Translations under genes and position numbers: made by a program
In this document: piece after piece, positions 33,838 through 45,733 of the stretch
How positions within the stretch are numbered: position 1 is the stretch's first letter
Layout of the letters: each line of letters begins with the position of its first letter
The notes under the pieces: model-generated
Seen by the model: only the letters and a program-made list of their open reading frames with translations
Told to the model about the DNA's origin: nothing
The model's database searches: none
Assembly: GCA_014529385.2 (NCBI GenBank)
Contig: CM043963.1
Coordinates: 76,084,412-76,148,411 of the forward strand
Length of the DNA stretch: 64,000 bases
Reading direction: 5' to 3'
Source: Adiantum capillus-veneris
Taxonomy: Eukaryota > Streptophyta > Polypodiopsida > Polypodiales > Pteridaceae

Positions 33838-34968
33838 TGTGAGCGGGATGGAAACACACACAACGCCTCTATAAGGACCCAACACACACTCTTGGGATGA
33901 TACACACACACATTATGGGGCACCACTCGGCTTACACAACCAGCCTGGCCTAGACAAGAAACACACAGACGGAGTGAGAAGAGAGAGATTTTCCACTTGC
34001 CCACTCAACACTCACACACACTCTCTCAATTCAGCTCAAAGGAGGCAAATTGCTGTTGTTTAGACTCAATGAACCTCAGCCCAACACCAATGGGGCAAAT
34101 AGTTTACACAGTATTGAGGAAATATACCAGATACAACCACAAAAGTTAAGCAGAGGTTTCACTCACCGGAGAAGATTACACAGAAAAACAGCAAAAAATC
34201 TGTGAGGAATTTGGAAAAATGGACAGCACCATTGCGTCCGGAACGCCCAAAAACCCCAATCTACAATGTCAAAGTGCTCAAATCCGACCTCGGATGAGCA
34301 ATTTAGGGCCAAAAAATGCTCCAAAAACAGCAAAAACACATTTGCGGATGTTCCTCCTCTCTTCTCCACGTTTTTTTCTAGTATTCTCTCTTTTTTTTCA
34401 GTTCCCACACTTAGCTTTATTAGTTGGGCACCCGTGGCCTTTTAGATGACCTCAAATGGACCCCGAACAGGCCAAAAATTGACCTCGCAGTGCATAGTTG
34501 TCACCTTTTTTGCATCATCCGCACACCTGGCACTCAGTTTTTCCAAATAATGCATCCCGCAACCACGTGAAGTGGCCCCAAAAAGTGGTCCTCATGATGA
34601 CCTTTCTGCATAAGTATCACAAGAAAACACCCACGTCGTGTCCATACTTCTCCGCGTGCAAGTATTGACCCCGTTCGACCTCCTGACGCCACTCGATGCC
34701 ATCTGACGCACCTACTTACCTCATGTCGTCGGCCCGCGGATAGCTTTCTCGAGAAGTTTTACGTGCTACCAACTCCTCCTTATTGTAGAAAAAACACAGT
34801 GGTACTGGTAATAGTGAAAATGGATGCACTATGTACACCCTGTCCTACCTGTACACATGTGGGCCCCACGTAACCACCTGGCTCTGAAAAATGGGCAATT
34901 CTTTATTTGATGCACCATGCATGTATATGTACATATGCGCAATCCCTTGCTCCAAAAACCTCCTGACA
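33838..34968 (-). repeat. 3' LTR of element D
   Basis: Plus-strand ends TGTGAG...TGACA; matches 41402-42543. Confidence 0.9.
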
Positions 34969-34990
34969 TAATTTGCCCATCCCCTAGCAT
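34969..34990 (-). other. Purine-rich tract before the 3' LTR of D
   Basis: Minus strand TAGGGGATGGGCA followed by AATTA, then the LTR. Weak for a polypurine tract. Confidence 0.4.
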
Positions 34991-34996
34991 GCTAGA

Positions 34997-36760
34997 TCAT
35001 TCATGATCAGCAGCAACAAAAAGCGATATGAAACTCGCAGCGTCACAAGTCTCCTCATCCCTCACCAACACTGCTTGATCCACAGATAGCTCATCTTGCT
35101 CCACCATCATCAATCTAGCATGATACAATTTAAGACACAATCCATTTACCCTTGACTTATGTAGAACACCATCCAGGTTAGCCAGCTGATATGTGCCATT
35201 TGGAAAACACTCCACTACCTTGAAAGGGCCTTCCCACTTAATTTGAAACTTCTTTTGGAAGGTGTTGTCCAGCTTATTGTTGTAGCGCAAAACCAAGTCA
35301 TGTTTCTTGATACCCTTACTTTTGACCTTTTCATTTATCTTTGCCAAAGCCTTATCCTGCATCTGCCCATAATGCTCCAATGCGCTCATCCTATCCAACT
35401 GGACCTCTTGTAACTGCAAGAGCCTCTCTTTGAATGCATCACTAGGCGGCCCAAGCAACTTCTCTAACATCTTGACCGCAGGCAACTCTACCTCCACAGG
35501 CAATAGTGCTTCCTTTCCATACACCAAATGAAATGGAGTAAACCCTGTACCTGTCTTCACCGAAGTACGGTAAGCCCATAATGCACTAGGCAATTCCAAA
35601 TCCCAATTCTTTCCTTGGTGCTCTGTCACTTTAGAAAGAATTTGTACCAACTCACCATTGAATCTTTCATTTAAGCCATTACACTGCGGGTAATAAGGAG
35701 TGGTATGCTGGTGCCTAATCTTCATATTTGTGCATAAGAAGTCTAGCAGTTTAGCTCTAAATCCTGGCCCTTTATCTGAAAGTAGCTCTAATGGCACCCC
35801 AAACTTGCAACATATTTCATCATACACAAATTTTTCCACATCCTTTGCAGTGATCTGTTTTACTGCTATAGCCTCTGCCCATCTAGAGAGATAGTCCACT
35901 GCCGTCAAGATATAGCTTTTTCCCCTGCTTGTGATAGGTAACGGGCCTATTGCATCAATCCCCCACTTTTCAAACACATCAAACGCCATAATGGTTTTTC
36001 GTAGCTCTGGCTTCAACACTCTCTTCCCAAATGCTTGACACCTCTTGCAAGACCTACACCAATGGTGAACATCCTTGTGCAAACTAGTCCATACATACCC
36101 CTCTTGCAAAATCTTATGCAAGGTGATCTTTAGAGCAAAATGGCCACCACATGCGCCTTCATGATTCTCTTCCAACACTCTGTAAAGCTCCTCCCGCCAA
36201 GGTACACGTCTCAACACGAGATCAGCCCCTTTCATGTATAAGACATCACCAATCAATTTGTACCTGTATGCTCTACGCACAAAGCCATACTTCTTAGACT
36301 TCTGAATCTCCTTTGGAATGATTCCTGTTAGCAAAAACTCCTCTTCTTGAGCCAAACTTTCCCGGCCATGATAAAGAGGTAAAGTGGTCCTCAACACAAA
36401 TAGCTCCCCAATCATTCTTTGAGCTGCTTCATGTGCCTCTCCATTTAGAGCACGTTCAATGTGTCTGATAATCCATGCTTTGAACTTTTTTAACAGGCAT
36501 TTAATTCTGAAGCACATTTCCTTCAATGAGGTGTTCTTGCTCTTCCACACACCCAGCACTTGCTTCACCACTAACAAGGCATCACCTTTTATGCTCAACC
36601 TTCGAACCCCATGCTTCAAACAAATGTGTAATCCGGCTTCCAGAGTAGCATATTCAGCCTCATTGTTACTATGAGCATCCAATTTGAACCCTCTCTTGCA
36701 TACTAGCTTCCCTTCTGGATCATAAAGTGCTATACCCCCTGAAGCTGCATCATGGCTCTT
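34997..36760 (-). CDS. Second RNase H (archaeal type) and integrase of element D
   Basis: The open frame 36682-34997 (561 codons) starts inside the second RNase H: SNNEAEYATLEAGL (catalytic Glu), IKGDALLVVKQV (Asp) and LNGEAHEAAQ (end). The upstream part, with SGGIALYDPEGKLV, continues in this frame to about 36760, but the region that should hold the first catalytic Asp reads LFFEVHTK in another frame, so the RNase H is probably dead. Integrase follows: zinc module (H-E-G-A-C-G-G-H, then CRSCKRC), core Asp in KWGIDAIGP, Asp in LLSDKGPGF, Glu in NGLNERFN, and the C-terminal GPFKVVECFPNGTYQL. All integrase catalytic residues are present. Ends at a stop next to the purine tract. Confidence 0.85.
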   Translation of the reverse strand, partial: KSHDAASGGIALYDPEGKLVCKRGFKLDAHSNNEAEYATLEAGLHICLKHGVRRLSIKGDALLVVKQVLGVWKSKNTSLKEMCFRIKCLLKKFKAWIIRHIERALNGEAHEAAQRMIGELFVLRTTLPLYHGRESLAQEEEFLLTGIIPKEIQKSKKYGFVRRAYRYKLIGDVLYMKGADLVLRRVPWREELYRVLEENHEGACGGHFALKITLHKILQEGYVWTSLHKDVHHWCRSCKRCQAFGKRVLKPELRKTIMAFDVFEKWGIDAIGPLPITSRGKSYILTAVDYLSRWAEAIAVKQITAKDVEKFVYDEICCKFGVPLELLSDKGPGFRAKLLDFLCTNMKIRHQHTTPYYPQCNGLNERFNGELVQILSKVTEHQGKNWDLELPSALWAYRTSVKTGTGFTPFHLVYGKEALLPVEVELPAVKMLEKLLGPPSDAFKERLLQLQEVQLDRMSALEHYGQMQDKALAKINEKVKSKGIKKHDLVLRYNNKLDNTFQKKFQIKWEGPFKVVECFPNGTYQLANLDGVLHKSRVNGLCLKLYHARLMMVEQDELSVDQAVLVRDEETCDAASFISLFVAADHE

Positions 36761-37955
36761 TTTGTATGAACTTCAAAGAACAACACATGTGCATTGCTGA
36801 TCTGTGGCACTTCTTCAACTACCTTTCTCACCGCCTCTTTCTTAACAATAAGGGGATTCTCCTTGTAGGTCAACAAATCAGCTAGGGTAGCCCTTGTACT
36901 ATCTTCCACTAGAAAAGAGAACTCAAACTCTTGCAGCTCAATTACCCATTTCTTCACCAAGTTTGACATGTTAGTACCATTAATTAATTGTGGCAAAAAG
37001 GCATAACTCGTCAAGAAAACAAAAGGCTGTGGTAGCAAGTAATGACGAAATCAGCGATAAGCAAATATTACACTGGCATCACTAGCTCTACTTTCGAGAA
37101 CTTTCTCTCCGCTACCAACTTCACTCGGATTGCACAATACACTGGCCTCATATAATGGCTGCCCTTCCCCTTTTGCAATAGCATGGCTCCAATGGCATCA
37201 TCCCCTACTGATGGATTTACATAAAACACTTTCTCCCTATCAGGAGCCTGCATGGTTGACAACCCCCCTAACACCTCTTTCACCTCTTGAAACACTTCTT
37301 CACACTTGTCATCCCATTGTAATGGATCATGCTTTTCCACTTGCTGTAATGGATAAAGAAGCTGCGAAGACAATGGAATAAACCGTGCCATGTACTTCAC
37401 TTTGTGTATAAAAGTTGCCAATTGCTTCGTACTCGTAGGTGATGGAAGAAGAATAATAGACTTAACCTTTTCTGGATCAGCCTCAATGCCATTTTCTGAC
37501 ACCATATGGCCCAATAACTTCACCCTTGGCTGTGCTAGATGACATTTCTTTGGATTTAGTTGTCCTCCACATTCATCATATCGAGCCAATACCATCTGCA
37601 GCTTCTCATGGTGTTCAGCCCTACTGCTATAAACACAGAAGTCATCCATAAAATCTTTAACACAACTACCAATGAATGGTTCCAACACCCAATTTGCTCT
37701 CTCTTGATAGAAGGAAGGTCCATTTGAAAACCCAAATGTAAATACTGTGTAGCAATAGCAGCCCCATGGCATAATAAAAGTGATCTTTGTGCGGTCTTTA
37801 AGAGCAATCTTCAATTGAAAATAGCCTGAAAAACCATCACACACACTGTACCTCTCATAACCTGCCACTGAATCGAAGATCTAATCGATGAATGGAAGAG
37901 GATATGGGTTCTTCTTAGTGGCTGCGTTTAAGGGTTTAAAATCTACACAAATTCT
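36761..37955 (-). pseudogene. Reverse transcriptase and first RNase H of element D
   Basis: Frame 37868-37068 holds the RT palm: YSVCDGFSGYFQLKI (first Asp), FGFSNGPSFYQERAN and the catalytic KDFMDDFCVYSS, then LGHMVSENGIEADPEK and the start of RNase H. Two stops lie upstream (after PKKDGK, where a TGA replaces an expected Trp, and after PLPFID). A frameshift near 37060 leads into 37038-36761 with the end of RNase H (NLVKKWVIELQEFEF). Confidence 0.85.
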
Positions 37956-38465
37956 TCACTTCCCATCCTTCTTTGGACTGACTACAACTGGACTCACCCA
38001 TTCAGTGGTCTCCACAAGGACTATGAACCCTGCCTTCAACAACTTGTCCAACTCTTCTCGCAAGGCTTCCATTTGCTCTTGACCCATCCTTCTTAGCCTT
38101 TGCCGCACTGGCTTAGCACCTTCTTTCAGCTCTATATGCATCTCTTCGCCCTTGAACCCTCTGATCTCTTCATATGAAGTAATGAACAAATCAGGAAAAC
38201 TAGCCAGCATGTGCAAATATATATCCTTCTCCATAGCTGAGAGGTCTCCACTAATCATTTGTGTCATCAATTCCTGCTTCTTTGACAACTCAACCTTGGT
38301 TTGCATCAGCCCTTCAATCACTTCATAAGGCCCTTCACTTTCATCCTCAACTTCATTCGCAAATGCAACTAAACCAAACTCCTGGATTTCTTTGTCCATC
38401 AAAAGAAATGCAAAATCAGCATCCTCATCACTGGTGGTAGTGCTATCACTGTCCTCATCTGTCAC
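37956..38465 (-). pseudogene. N-terminal part of the polymerase of element D
   Basis: Acidic start, then LHMLASFPDLFITSYEEIRGF and VRQRLRRMGQEQMEALREEL and EWVSPVVVSPKKDGK, the usual lead into Ty3/gypsy RT. In frame with the protease upstream, from which a single TAA (38478-38480) separates it. Confidence 0.75.
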
Positions 38466-38477
38466 TGTGGAAGAGTC

Positions 38478-39242
38478 TTAATCACTAGACTCATCCTCAT
38501 CTTCATAAAGCTCCTCTAATCGTTTCCTTGTGTCCATATTGTATAGATTCTTGGTACCTGTCTTTCCATAGAGGCTAATAGTACCATGTCGCCAATCTTG
38601 AACAGCTCCCACTGCACGTAACCATGGTCTGCCCAGTATAATAGGATATGCTCCCAACCCTGCTGGCATCACATGAAAATCAACCACTGCCTTTGCATCA
38701 TATGCCTCCAGTTCTAAGCTCTTTACAACACCCAAGCATTTTACTTTCTGATGGTTTGCCAATCTGATCCGGAAACCTGACACCCCAGCCACTGTGAGAC
38801 CCATCTTCTCAACGCATGAGTGTGTTATGACGCATATTTGGGCTCCGCCATCCACATAACCTTGTCCTAGATTTTTTCTTTTATGCCACACATCTACCAT
38901 TGGACAAATGTCTAGTAGCTCATCCATCGCCAACACCTTTATTGAACCTCTCTCTGGCTCTTTCTCCATTGGGTTAACCATCCTCTTCCACTGTCGCTTT
39001 AGCTTAGGCACCATCTCTATAAGCTGCCCAAAAGTAACATCGGCTTTCCTGCTTGTCAGATCCTCCTTCAAGTCATAGCTTAATTGCCCATCCCCTAGTG
39101 GGAAAATCTGAAACATGAAACTTTCGACAAGCTCTCCTTTTTCTCTTGGCCTTGACATCCTTGCCTTCATGACTCTTTCCCTTCTTCTTACTAGGACCTG
39201 GGGCATTTCTTCCTTCCTTATCCTCTGTGGTCCTCTTCCCAA
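38478..39242 (-). pseudogene. Aspartic protease of element D
   Basis: Active site QGYVDGGAQICVI (D-G-G-A, plus-strand 38841-38855) and PIILGRPWLRAVGAVQDW. Upstream residues overlap the end of gag in another frame by about 170 bp, so access needs a frameshift, either programmed or by mutation. Ends at the in-frame TAA that precedes the polymerase. Confidence 0.8.
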
Positions 39243-40422
39243 TAGGCATCACTAATGTATCCTCTAGCTTTGATGCCTTTTCCAAGGTGACTATACTTAG
39301 CACTTTTGTCTTTCCCTTTTCCTCCTGGGTTAATCCACTGGTTCCTTCATCTCCCTTAATTTCGATGCCATAATCATTTGACCTAGTTAGCACTTGTCTT
39401 GGCAATGGATACATGTCTCCCCCCATCCTTGGTGGCTTATCACATTGCGGGCTGATGTGACCCAACTCTCCACAATTATAACATGTGGGCGTCTGCCTCC
39501 AGAACCTACCATTGCTTTGTCCAACACCATTCCTAGGTCTTTCTTCACCTCCTGGATGATTTGCAAACCTCCCTCGACCTCGATTATTTCCCACTTGACC
39601 TAGCATGTTTAGGCTGAGATTCTTCATCAAATCTACCACTTGCCTCATGTCTTGCCTTAGCCCATCATCTTGCACCGATGTAGTGACCACTGCTCGCATA
39701 ACCTGAGTAGTAACAGGAACCACTGGTTCATGATGAACCCCTGGCATGCGACCTTGTAAAGACTCTATAGGCTAAAATTCAGACCTCATGGGCAAAGACT
39801 CCACCCCTAATTGGCTCATTTTCCTCAACTTCCACTCTTTGTTCCTTGCTACCTCTAGTGCATCTTCATATGTCCTAGGCTTCTTTAGCTCCACTCTCCA
39901 ATGTATATTCTCCCAAAGACCAGCCAAGAACCCGTCCTTCTTCATCATGTCAGGCGGGGGTACCTGTGGTGCTAAGGCCTTGCACATCCGCTCCCATGCC
40001 AATGAGAACTTACGTATGTACGCATCTACTGGCTCACCTTCCTTTTGCACCAAACCTTGTACTTCTTGCCACACTTTGTCAGGATCTTCTATCTTCACAA
40101 ACTCCACTCCCAACCCATGCCTTAGATTGTCCCAACTCAATCTTACAGGTGGATCCGCTGCACGCAACTCCTCTTCAAATGTTTTGGACCAGACTCGTGC
40201 ATCACTCTTCAAACAAATTTGGAGAAGACGTAACATCTGCGCAGGGTCATGAATCTGGTTGCTAATGCACGCAACGTCCATATTTTCCAAAAAATCTTCC
40301 ACATCTTCATCACTTCTTCCATGAAACTCCAGATAAGAGAAATCCATGGCTACCCAAGTTACAATCCTTTTGAGAACCCCTTTGAACACACGTGCAAGAA
40401 CCCAAAACTTTTGACTATCCAA
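39073..40422 (-). pseudogene. gag of element D, one in-frame stop
   Basis: 40422-39772 encodes the Retrotrans_gag core (FHGRSDEDVEDFLENMD, LSWDNLRHGLGVEF, EPVDAYIRKFSLAWERM). A single TAG at 39772 divides it from 39747-39073, in the same frame, which has a glycine/arginine-rich stretch (NNRGRGRF) and one canonical zinc knuckle CYNCGELGHISPQC (CX2CX4HX4C), unlike the CX2CX3HX4C type of families A and B. Likely true start is the internal Met of MDFSYLEFHG. Confidence 0.85.
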
Positions 40423-41377
40423 TCCCCAGAAACTTCAATGGAGCTCAACTTTAGATAAGGACAAACACATGCACATCAAATGAGTTTTCATAGTTGATCA
40501 TCGGAATTACAACAGGCAAAGGACATTCCAAGATCTCTCGTAATCTTCTTGGCCCGAACATAAAGACTATGCGCTGCTGGAAAAGAATCTTCCTGGACAC
40601 ATGAAAATTTATCTGGATTCTTTGAGTTAAATGAAATGGAGTGAATTGAGGGCCATTTTGATCATCCATTAAAGCCAACCATGAAGCTCCCAAGAAGGCA
40701 CACCTGACTTAACCTCTGATTTTGCCAAAATTTTAGCAGCATAACAGCATAAATGGCTCAAAAGACCAAAAAACCAGCCATCATAACTTGGAAAAATTTT
40801 GGCAGAGTTTCCCCAGAAATAGAGCAGTAGGAACCCAAAATATAGATTGTATATGTATGCATAAACTGTCAACAATAGAACCCGAGCATCAAGTAGGACT
40901 CACTAGTAGATAGCCTATGGCGAGGTCACAAAAAGGGTGCTCCAAGTACCTATATCACCGAAAGGATCTCCACATTTGAGAATCTCCCAGCTCAATAAAA
41001 ACCTCACGCTATCAACCCTCACACGAAGGCTAATGCAAATCGCGTATAGTCAAGTCTCAGAAATGACTATCTTCCAGACCAAGTCTCAAAAATGGCTGGG
41101 ACTGCCAAATACAACCAAGTATGGCTCCACAAATGCGTACAATGGCAGTTTCCACAAGTAACGTACAATCCAGCAGACAATGCGCTCAAGTAGGCGCCAA
41201 GTGATGCATACCCACAACAACTGCAAGTGACATCGCTGCTAGTATATCACTGTACTCCAGCTACCTGTACCTATGTGAATCACTTGTACCTATACCTATC
41301 CCTGTAACCTGTAACCTGTAACATGTAGCCCCGAATCTCGAAGCTTGAAGCTTGAAGTAGAAGGTACTCGAAGAAGA
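40423..41377 (-). other. Leader of element D
   Basis: About 950 bp between gag and primer-binding site; no supported ORF. Confidence 0.6.
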
Positions 41378-41395
41378 TCCTCCGTGGGGGCGCCA
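41378..41395 (-). other. Primer-binding site of element D
   Basis: Minus strand TGGCGCCCCCACGGAGGA, six bases after the LTR. Begins with TGG as expected for a CCA end, but I cannot assign the tRNA. Confidence 0.6.
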
Positions 41396-41401
41396 AAAGA
41401 A

Positions 41402-42543
41402 TGTGAGTGAGATGGAAACACACACAAAGCCTCTATAAGGACCCGACACACACTCTTGGGATGATACACACACACATTATGGGGCACCACTCGGCTTACA
41501 CAACCAGCCTGGCCAAGACAGGAAACACACAGACGGAGTGAGAAGAGAGAGATTTCCCACTTGCCCACTCAACACTCACACATACACACTCACACACACT
41601 CTCTCAATTTAGCTCAAAGGAGGAAAATTACTGTTGTTTAGACTCAATGAAGCTCAACCCAACACCAATGGGGCAAATAGTTTACACAGTATTGAGGAAA
41701 TATACCAGATACAACCACAAAGTTAAGCAGAGGCTTCACTCACCGAAGAAGATTACATAGAAAAACAACAGAAAATGTATGAGGAATTTGGCAAAATGGA
41801 CAGCGCCATTGCATCCGGAACGCCCAAAAACCCCAGTCTACAATGTCAAAGTGCTCAAATCCAACCTCGGATGAGCAGTTTATGACCAAAAAATGCTCCA
41901 AAAACAGCAAAAACACACTTGCGGATGTTCCTCCTCTCTTCTCCACGTTATTTTGGTCTTCTCTCTGTTTTTACAGTTCCCACACTTAGCTTTATTAGTT
42001 GGGCACCCGTGGCCTTTTAGATGACCTCAAACGGACCCCGAACAGGCCAAAAACTGACCTCGCAGTGCATAGTTGTCACCTTTTTTGCATCATCCGCACA
42101 CCTGGCACTCAGTTTTTCCAAATAATGCATCCCGCAACCACGTGAAGTGGCCCCAAAAAGTGGTCCTCATGATGACCTTTCTGCATAAGTATCACAAGAA
42201 AACACCCACGTCGTGTCCATACTTCTCCGCGTGCAAGTATTGACCCCGTTCGACCTCCTGACGCCACTCGATGCCATCTGACGCACCTGCTTACCTTATG
42301 TCGTCGGCCCGCGGATAGCTTCCTCGAGAAGTTTTACGCGCTACCAACTCCTCCTTATTGTAGAAAAAACACAGTAGTACTGGTAATAGTGAAAATCGAT
42401 GCACTATGTACACCCTGTCCTACCTGTACACATGTGGGCCCCACGTAACCACCTGGCTCTGAAAAATGGGCAATTATTTATTTGATGCACCATGCATGTA
42501 TATGTACATATGCGCAATCCCTTGCTCCAAAAAAATCTTGACA
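41402..42543 (-). repeat. 5' LTR of element D
   Basis: Plus-strand TGTGAG...TTGACA; matches 33838-34968 almost throughout, with an 11-bp net gain, partly from an extra CA-rich stretch near 41581-41590. Confidence 0.9.
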
Positions 42544-42547
42544 ACGC
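42544..42547. repeat. Target duplication of D, right (ACGC)
   Basis: Matches 33834-33837. Confidence 0.75.
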
Positions 42548-42951
42548 GTAGTTGCAAACCACAACAAAATTGACAATGGTTACACTTAAATAAAAGAGCA
42601 AAGAGAGAGGAACACAATGCAAGTTTCAAAACTGAAAATGGATTACCCAATCATTAGCTACTACGATGATTACAAGTTGGAGTAGCTTCGTAGCTTGAAC
42701 ATACGTGCTGCAGAGCTCTTTCCTCTCTAAAGATAAGCCCTCCCTTTCACAGTAAAGTTATTGACCTTTATACCTAGGGCTTTCTAAATGACCAGTGGCC
42801 AACTCACATGTACTTTTACAAATGTCATGTTAGCATTACAACTGAGGAAATTGACGTGCTAATGTGGAATCGGGATTTACATAGAGTATCACTACACTAG
42901 CTCGAAAAACTAATAGAGTACAAATGTGGTGTCTGGCTATGCATCCGGCTA
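42548..42951 (-). repeat. LTR R, right copy, second part
   Basis: Matches 16551-16854 of the left copy, with about 78 extra bp (42654-42731). It lacks the last 31 bp of the LTR (16855-16885): family-B gag sequence begins instead. TATA box on the minus strand at 42772 to 42765. Confidence 0.75.
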
Positions 42952-43535
42952 CAAAGATGCGGATGGCAACCAATACCACGGATGGGTTGTGTTCACAGGC
43001 AGTTATGCCAATTTTGGAAGTAGAAGAACCATGGGAACATTATCCGTGGGAGGATATCAGAAACAAAAAAATATGGAAGTGCCACGCTTCAGTCAGCCCC
43101 TATCACTGAGATCCATCTAGAACATGAGTTCTACTCGGGCAATATCCGATCACTATATGGTGATGCATGTACAGAAATGTCGGAAGACATCAAACCTTAG
43201 TCTTTGAAAACTCTACCTTCATTCATTGGAAACCATGAGACAAGATCAAAAATTAGAAAAGCACCATCTCAATGGAAATCTAGTTCTAAGATGATGGAAA
43301 CTAAAACTCTTCATGAGCTGATGTCGTTTCTTATCCATTATACGCTAACTCTATCTGAGTTACTGCACCTCATCTTTGGGAAGAAGTGGGAAAGAATTTG
43401 GAGAAAATAGGGTTGATAATCCCACAACCAATCGTTTCTCCAAAAACATCAAATAACTAGACATCAAAACAGACTAAACCAGAGCCAGTACCAGTGAATA
43501 AGGTGGGAGACTATTGTGAAGGAGAAGAAGGGAAT
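42952..43535 (+). pseudogene. gag C-terminal part of element B
   Basis: Matches the end of B' gag: TNTTDG, VMPILEVEEPW, APSQWKSSSKMMETKTLHEL and a following SELLHL stretch. Interrupted by many stops. Confidence 0.7.
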
Positions 43536-44470
43536 ACTACCTTGCATGTGGAATACAAAGGATCAAAAAACGGTTGCTATATTAGATAGTGGGGATGGTA
43601 TTTCCATAGCAACCAAGGCAGTGTGGGAAAAATGGAAAAAGCCTGCTCTAAGGAAAACCTGAATGAAACTACAATTAGCGGATGGATACCTGGAGAGACC
43701 TTTTGGTAGTCTGGAGAAAATTGTAGTATCCTCTTGTGGAATTGCATACAAACACACCTTTCTATAATGAATTTTGATGAAAGAAACAATTTTGATATCA
43801 TATTGTGGACAGATCTTTCATGTGTCAGCTCAAAATTGTACAAGACCGAGGCTATGACTATATCTACTTAGGACACAAGGATATCACTACAAAGATCAGT
43901 GTCAAAGAGTATAGTTATGAGATATTGAACAAACCCCTGGGGAAGACTTAAACTCCTTTAGCTGAGCAGGAAGGGGAAATACCCGCTTGGCTACAAAACA
44001 AAGCGCACATTTGGATGTGTGGAGCTTCAGAATGTGGAAGTTTGAAAAAAGAAGATTGTATTCACAACAGACTAGTACAAGATGAGACGTATGTACCAAA
44101 GCCTTTTTCCAAGGAGATGTTCGAACCTTTTGGAAGGCAGCAAATATTGGAAACCCTTGATGTGTGTGTGAATGAAGTAGCATTGACTAAATTCTGTGAT
44201 GATGAAGGATATGATATAATTCCATTCCAAATGATGAGTGTCTTCTTAAATCCAAAATCACGATTAGATGGACCTGACATGGAGGGAGTTACAAGTTGCA
44301 GACACATAGAGGATGAGATCTCCATAATGGACCTTGATGAGACTGATACCAAAGCATTCCAAGACTCCACAGGCAAACCTTTAGAAGACAACATGGACAA
44401 AACCTTTAGCATACATTGCCATGGACCTCATAGGAGAAGAAGAGCAACTACTATTAATAGCAACACGTTG
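43536..44470 (+). pseudogene. Aspartic protease (PR1) and linker of element B
   Basis: Active site AILDSGDGISIAT (about 43577-43615), D-S-G-D. A TGA follows at about 43664, before MKLQLADGY, at the same codon as in B'. The rest of the protease is frameshifted near 43765 and 43800. Then EPFSKEMFEPF-like sequence and an acidic linker up to the RT. Confidence 0.7.
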
Positions 44471-45300
44471 ACAATATAAAGATGTGTTTGCATGGTCATA
44501 CAAAAACCTAAAGAGAATAGATCCAGAGATTTGTCAACACACGATACCACTGAAAAGTGATGCCAAACCACGTAAACAATGTCCTTATACGTACAATGAA
44601 ACTTTTGCAAAAAAGATTAAGGAAGAGATAGACAAGCTCACGGATGTGGAGTTTATCTATGAGATTGAACACACCGATTGGGTGTCCCCAATTGTGGTAG
44701 TGCCAAAAAAGAATAGAAAGTTACGGGTTTGTGTGAACATCAAATAGGTAAATGCTACTACCATCAGTAACAACTATCTCCTACCAATAACAAACCACAT
44801 GATTGAGAGGGTTGTAGGGAAGGAGGCTTATAATTTTTTAGATGGGTTCTCAAGCTACAACCAGTTGACCATAAAACCAAAAGATCAACATAAAATAGCT
44901 TTTGCAATAGAGTGGGGCATATTTTCATAAAGGGTGATGCCTCTTGGTCTGACCAATGGCGATGCCACTTTTCAGAGACTAATGAGTCATGCATTCAAGG
45001 AGTGTCTCATGCAATTTTTGGAGATATGCATGGATGATATATGTGTGCATTCTCAATTGAGAAGTGAACACATATAACACTTGGAAAAAGTCTTTGAAAA
45101 GTGAAGACCTTATCGTATTTGCTTAAATCCTGAAAAATGTGTCTTCATGATAAGACGAGGTAAAATCTTGGGACACATTGTGTCCAAAAATATAATTTTC
45201 ACTCTCAAGATAAGATACAAGTGATCGCTTCACTTTTGAGACCACCGAGAATAAAGGAAGTACATGCATTTATGGGTCATTGTGGTATTATAGGTGCTTC
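44471..45300 (+). pseudogene. Reverse transcriptase of element B
   Basis: FAWSYKNLKRIDPEICQHTIP leads into DWVSPIVVVPKKNRKLRVCVN; then YNFLDGFSSYNQLT (first Asp), LGLTNGDATFQRLM and the catalytic LEICMDDICVHS, and LNPEKCVF. Several stops and a frameshift in the thumb. Unlike element A, the thumb region is still present. Confidence 0.85.
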
Positions 45301-45733
45301 ATATACATGTACGCTATAATAGCTAATCCTTTGTATGCTCTCATTGCCAAAGTTTTGGACGGAGGAATGTGAGGAGGCTTTTCACAAATTGGAGCAGGGA
45401 TTAATTCTTCTTCCAATTTTGGAAGCCCCTGATTGGAATCAGATCTTCCATGTACATGTAGATGCATCATCCTATGCCATAGGGTGCATATTAGCACAAC
45501 TTGGAGAGAAAAAAATGGAATTTTCCATTTGCTACTCTAGTAGGCAGCTAAACAACGCAGAGAAAAATTATACCACTACGGAAAGAGAGGGCCTAGGAAT
45601 GATATATGTTGTCAAATCATTTAGACACTACCTTCTTGCGAACAAGCTTGTTTTCTTTGTAGATCACCAAGCATTGTTGTATCTGGTAAAAAAACCTTGC
45701 ACAACACTGGAAGGATTGTTTGCTGGTTTATAA
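45301..45733 (+). pseudogene. RNase H of element B
   Basis: Open frame from 45335 with FHVHVDASSYAIGCILAQ (first Asp), NYTTTEREGLGMIY (Glu) and LVFFVDHQALLYL. All key residues visible. One RNase H only. Confidence 0.85.

Larger units (their letters stand above)
33838..42543 (-). mobile_element. Element D: nearly complete Ty3/gypsy element with two RNase H domains
   Basis: 8.7 kb with 1.13- and 1.14-kb LTRs, a primer-binding site, gag, protease, RT, RNase H, second (archaeal-type) RNase H, integrase and a purine-rich tract, all on the minus strand, inserted in LTR R with a 4-bp ACGC duplication. The LTRs differ by a few bases per hundred by eye, so it is among the younger insertions here. A second RNase H before integrase is the mark of the Tat lineage of plant Ty3/gypsy elements. 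Stops and frameshifts in gag-pol make it non-functional, but the second RNase H-integrase frame is open for 561 codons. Confidence 0.9.

Noticed and set aside
39788-40265. Plus-strand ORFs of 154 and 99 codons
   Set aside because: Antisense to the gag of element D, which has the domain evidence.
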